From positions 1-7,918 of the forward strand of contig JAFYZZ010000040.1 of the NCBI GenBank assembly GCA_017548445.1: 7,918 bases of DNA, in the 5' to 3' direction. Below are positions 6,546 to 7,918 of this stretch, in pieces. How positions within the stretch are numbered: position 1 is the stretch's first letter; every line of letters begins with the position of its first letter. Under the pieces are notes generated by a model. That model was not told where the DNA came from, did not search any database, and saw only the letters and a program-made list of their open reading frames with translations. A program made the translations under genes and the position numbers. Origin of the DNA: Bacteroidales bacterium. Lineage in GTDB: Bacteria > Bacteroidota > Bacteroidia > Bacteroidales > UBA932.

Positions 6546-7918
6546 ATGGAAAAAATCATCGAGTGCGTCCCGAATTACAGCGAGGGACGCGACCGGGCGG
6601 TGATCGGCGCCATCGTGGACGCCATCGCCTCGGTGGAGGGCGTGAAGGTGTTGAACGTGGATCCCGGCGAGGCGACCAACCGTACGGTCGTCACCTTCAC
6701 GGGAGCGCCGGAGCAGGTCGTCGAGGCGGCCTTCCGCGGCAGCGCGAAGGCGCAGGAGCTGATCGATATGCGGCGGCATCACGGCGCGCATCCGCGCAGC
6801 GGCGCCACCGACGTCCTCCCGCTGGTCCCCGTGTCCGGTGTCACCCTGGAAGAATGCGCCGTCCTGGCACGGGCCCTTGCGGAACGGCTGTACAGAGAAC
6901 TCGGCATCCCCTGTTATTGTTATGAAGCCGCGGCGTTCAAGCCGGAGCGCCGGAACCTGGCCGTCTGCCGGGCGGGCGAATACGAGGCTCTGCCTGAGAA
7001 GTTCGCCGACCCGGAGCGCAGGCCGGATTTCTGCGGAGCGTGGGACGCGGTGGCGGAGCGCAGCGGCGCCACCAACGTGGGCGCCCGCAACTTCCTCGTG
7101 GCCGTGAACTTCAACCTCAATACCACTTCCACCCGGCGGGCGATGGCCGTTGCCTTCGACGTTCGCGAGAAAGGCCGCAAGGCCCGCGAGGGCGGCTCCC
7201 TGACGGGCAAACTGCTCAAGGACGAGAAGGGAGAGCAGATCTGGATTCCCGGCACCCTGAAGGGCTGCAAGGCCATCGGCTGGTACATCGACGAATACGG
7301 CATCGCCCAGGTGTCGATGAACATCACGGACATCGACGCCACGCCCCTGCACGTCGCCTTCGAGGAGGTGTGCCGGGCCGCCGCGGCGCGCGGACTGCGC
7401 GTCACGGGCACGGAGATCGTGGGCCTCGTGCCGAAGAAGGTCCTGCTGGAAGCCGGGCGCCATTTCCTGGAGAAGCAGCAGCGTTCGCTGGGCGTGAGCG
7501 AGGAGGAGATTCTCAAGATCGCGGTGAAGTCGATGTCGCTGGACGACCTCAAGCCTTTCGATCCCCGCGAGAAGGTCATCGAATACTTGATGGAGGACGA
7601 GGCGGAAACCGCCGTGCGCGAGCGTCTTGCCCGGATGCGCGTGAAGGATTTCATCGCCGAGACGGCCGCCGAGTCGCCGGCGCCGGGCGGGGGTTCCGTC
7701 TCCGCCGTGATGGGCGCGCTGGGTGCCGCCCTCGCCACGATGGTCGCGAACCTGTCCGCCCACAAGCGCGGCTGGGACGATCGCTGGAAGGAGTTCTCCG
7801 ACGTGGCGGAGAAGGGGCAGGCGCTCGTGGCCGAACTGACGGCCCTGATCGATGAAGACACCGCCGCCTTCAACCGGATAATGGATGCGCTGGGGCTGCC
7901 GAAGAACACCCCGGAAGA
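6546..7918 (+). CDS. ftcD: Glutamate formimidoyltransferase / formimidoyl-THF cyclodeaminase, C-terminus missing
   Basis: This bifunctional cytosolic enzyme moves the formimino group from N-formimino-L-glutamate to tetrahydrofolate. It then deaminates the product to 5,10-methenyl-THF and ammonia, the last steps of one route of histidine breakdown. The window holds 457 codons from the ATG at 6546-6548 and no stop; homologues are about 540-570 residues, so roughly the last 100 are outside. The formiminotransferase part (about 1-330) shows 'ECVPNYSEGRD' (6-16), His82 in 'GAHPRSGATDV' (equivalent to the catalytic His82 of the mammalian enzyme) and 'NVGARNFLVAVNFNLNT' (177-193). The cyclodeaminase part starts near 366 and has 'SPAPGGGSVSA' (377-387). 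The two halves are separate genes in some bacteria; here they are fused in frame. The ATG follows an A/T-rich leader and a consensus promoter. Other histidine-utilisation genes (hutI, hutU, hutH) often lie nearby in related genomes and may follow beyond the edge. Confidence 0.95.
   Translation, partial: MEKIIECVPNYSEGRDRAVIGAIVDAIASVEGVKVLNVDPGEATNRTVVTFTGAPEQVVEAAFRGSAKAQELIDMRRHHGAHPRSGATDVLPLVPVSGVTLEECAVLARALAERLYRELGIPCYCYEAAAFKPERRNLAVCRAGEYEALPEKFADPERRPDFCGAWDAVAERSGATNVGARNFLVAVNFNLNTTSTRRAMAVAFDVREKGRKAREGGSLTGKLLKDEKGEQIWIPGTLKGCKAIGWYIDEYGIAQVSMNITDIDATPLHVAFEEVCRAAAARGLRVTGTEIVGLVPKKVLLEAGRHFLEKQQRSLGVSEEEILKIAVKSMSLDDLKPFDPREKVIEYLMEDEAETAVRERLARMRVKDFIAETAAESPAPGGGSVSAVMGALGAALATMVANLSAHKRGWDDRWKEFSDVAEKGQALVAELTALIDEDTAAFNRIMDALGLPKNTPE

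Noticed and set aside
6443..6559. An upstream start at 6559 for the metallo-hydrolase, giving 39 extra residues
   Set aside because: It would run through the promoter region and into the ftcD start, and would bury the lipoprotein signal and lipobox that begin at 6442.
6519..7909. Two overlapping minus-strand open frames (329 and 414 codons) opposite ftcD
   Set aside because: The plus strand encodes a clear FtcD with catalytic His82 and the cyclodeaminase PGGGS motif; the minus-strand translations are Arg/Ser- or His/Gly-rich and motif-free.
1..7918. CRISPR array, insertion sequence, phage or defence module
   Set aside because: No regularly spaced direct repeats, transposase or nuclease motifs, tRNA-like attachment sites or terminal inverted repeats were seen; all supported genes are metabolic or envelope-related.

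Overview
This GC-rich window most likely comes from the Bacteroidota, order Bacteroidales. Three things point there. The intergenic regions carry Bacteroidota-type promoters (TTTG or TTG, a 19-20 base spacer, then TAnnTTTG), and no Shine-Dalgarno sequence is obvious before the starts. A GH43 and CE1-type carbohydrate-active operon has the domain style of gut and rumen Bacteroidales. A DUF1573 protein and a fused formiminotransferase-cyclodeaminase are also present. The GC level is high for the group, so I do not name a genus. No rRNA, tRNA, CRISPR array, insertion sequence or phage gene is visible.

Left part, minus strand, read from about 4707 down to 1: a tightly packed three-gene unit for secreted proteins. 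It starts at a good promoter (4676-4707). First comes a large multi-domain protein (1445-4648) with a GH43-like glycosidase, an F5/8 type C (discoidin-like) domain, a fibronectin III-like domain, an unassigned domain, an E-set/CBM48-like domain and a CE1-like esterase. After 7 bases comes a stand-alone esterase (253-1437) that is a paralogue of the last third of the large protein. After a single base comes the N-terminal part of a DUF1573 protein (1-251), cut by the window edge. The likely joint job is removal of sugar and ester decorations from a plant polysaccharide such as feruloylated arabinoxylan. The substrate is inferred, and no SusC/SusD pair or sensor is in view.

Middle, minus strand: a lipoprotein with two complete metallo-beta-lactamase fold domains (4748-6442). 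It sits 99 bases upstream of the glycosidase gene, with no visible terminator between them. Its substrate is unknown.

Right part, plus strand: the first 457 residues of ftcD (6546 to the window end), the bifunctional folate-dependent enzyme that ends histidine degradation. It is divergent from the lipoprotein gene. The 103-base gap (6443-6545) holds a consensus promoter for ftcD and a weaker one for the lipoprotein gene. The two overlap, and their -7 boxes form an inverted repeat.

The most interesting points are the glycosidase-esterase fusion next to its own esterase paralogue, the Glu in place of the expected catalytic Asp in the GH43 domain, the unassigned domain in that protein, the double-site metallo-hydrolase lipoprotein, and the interlocked divergent promoters. 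I do not see a clearly new defence or mobile system.
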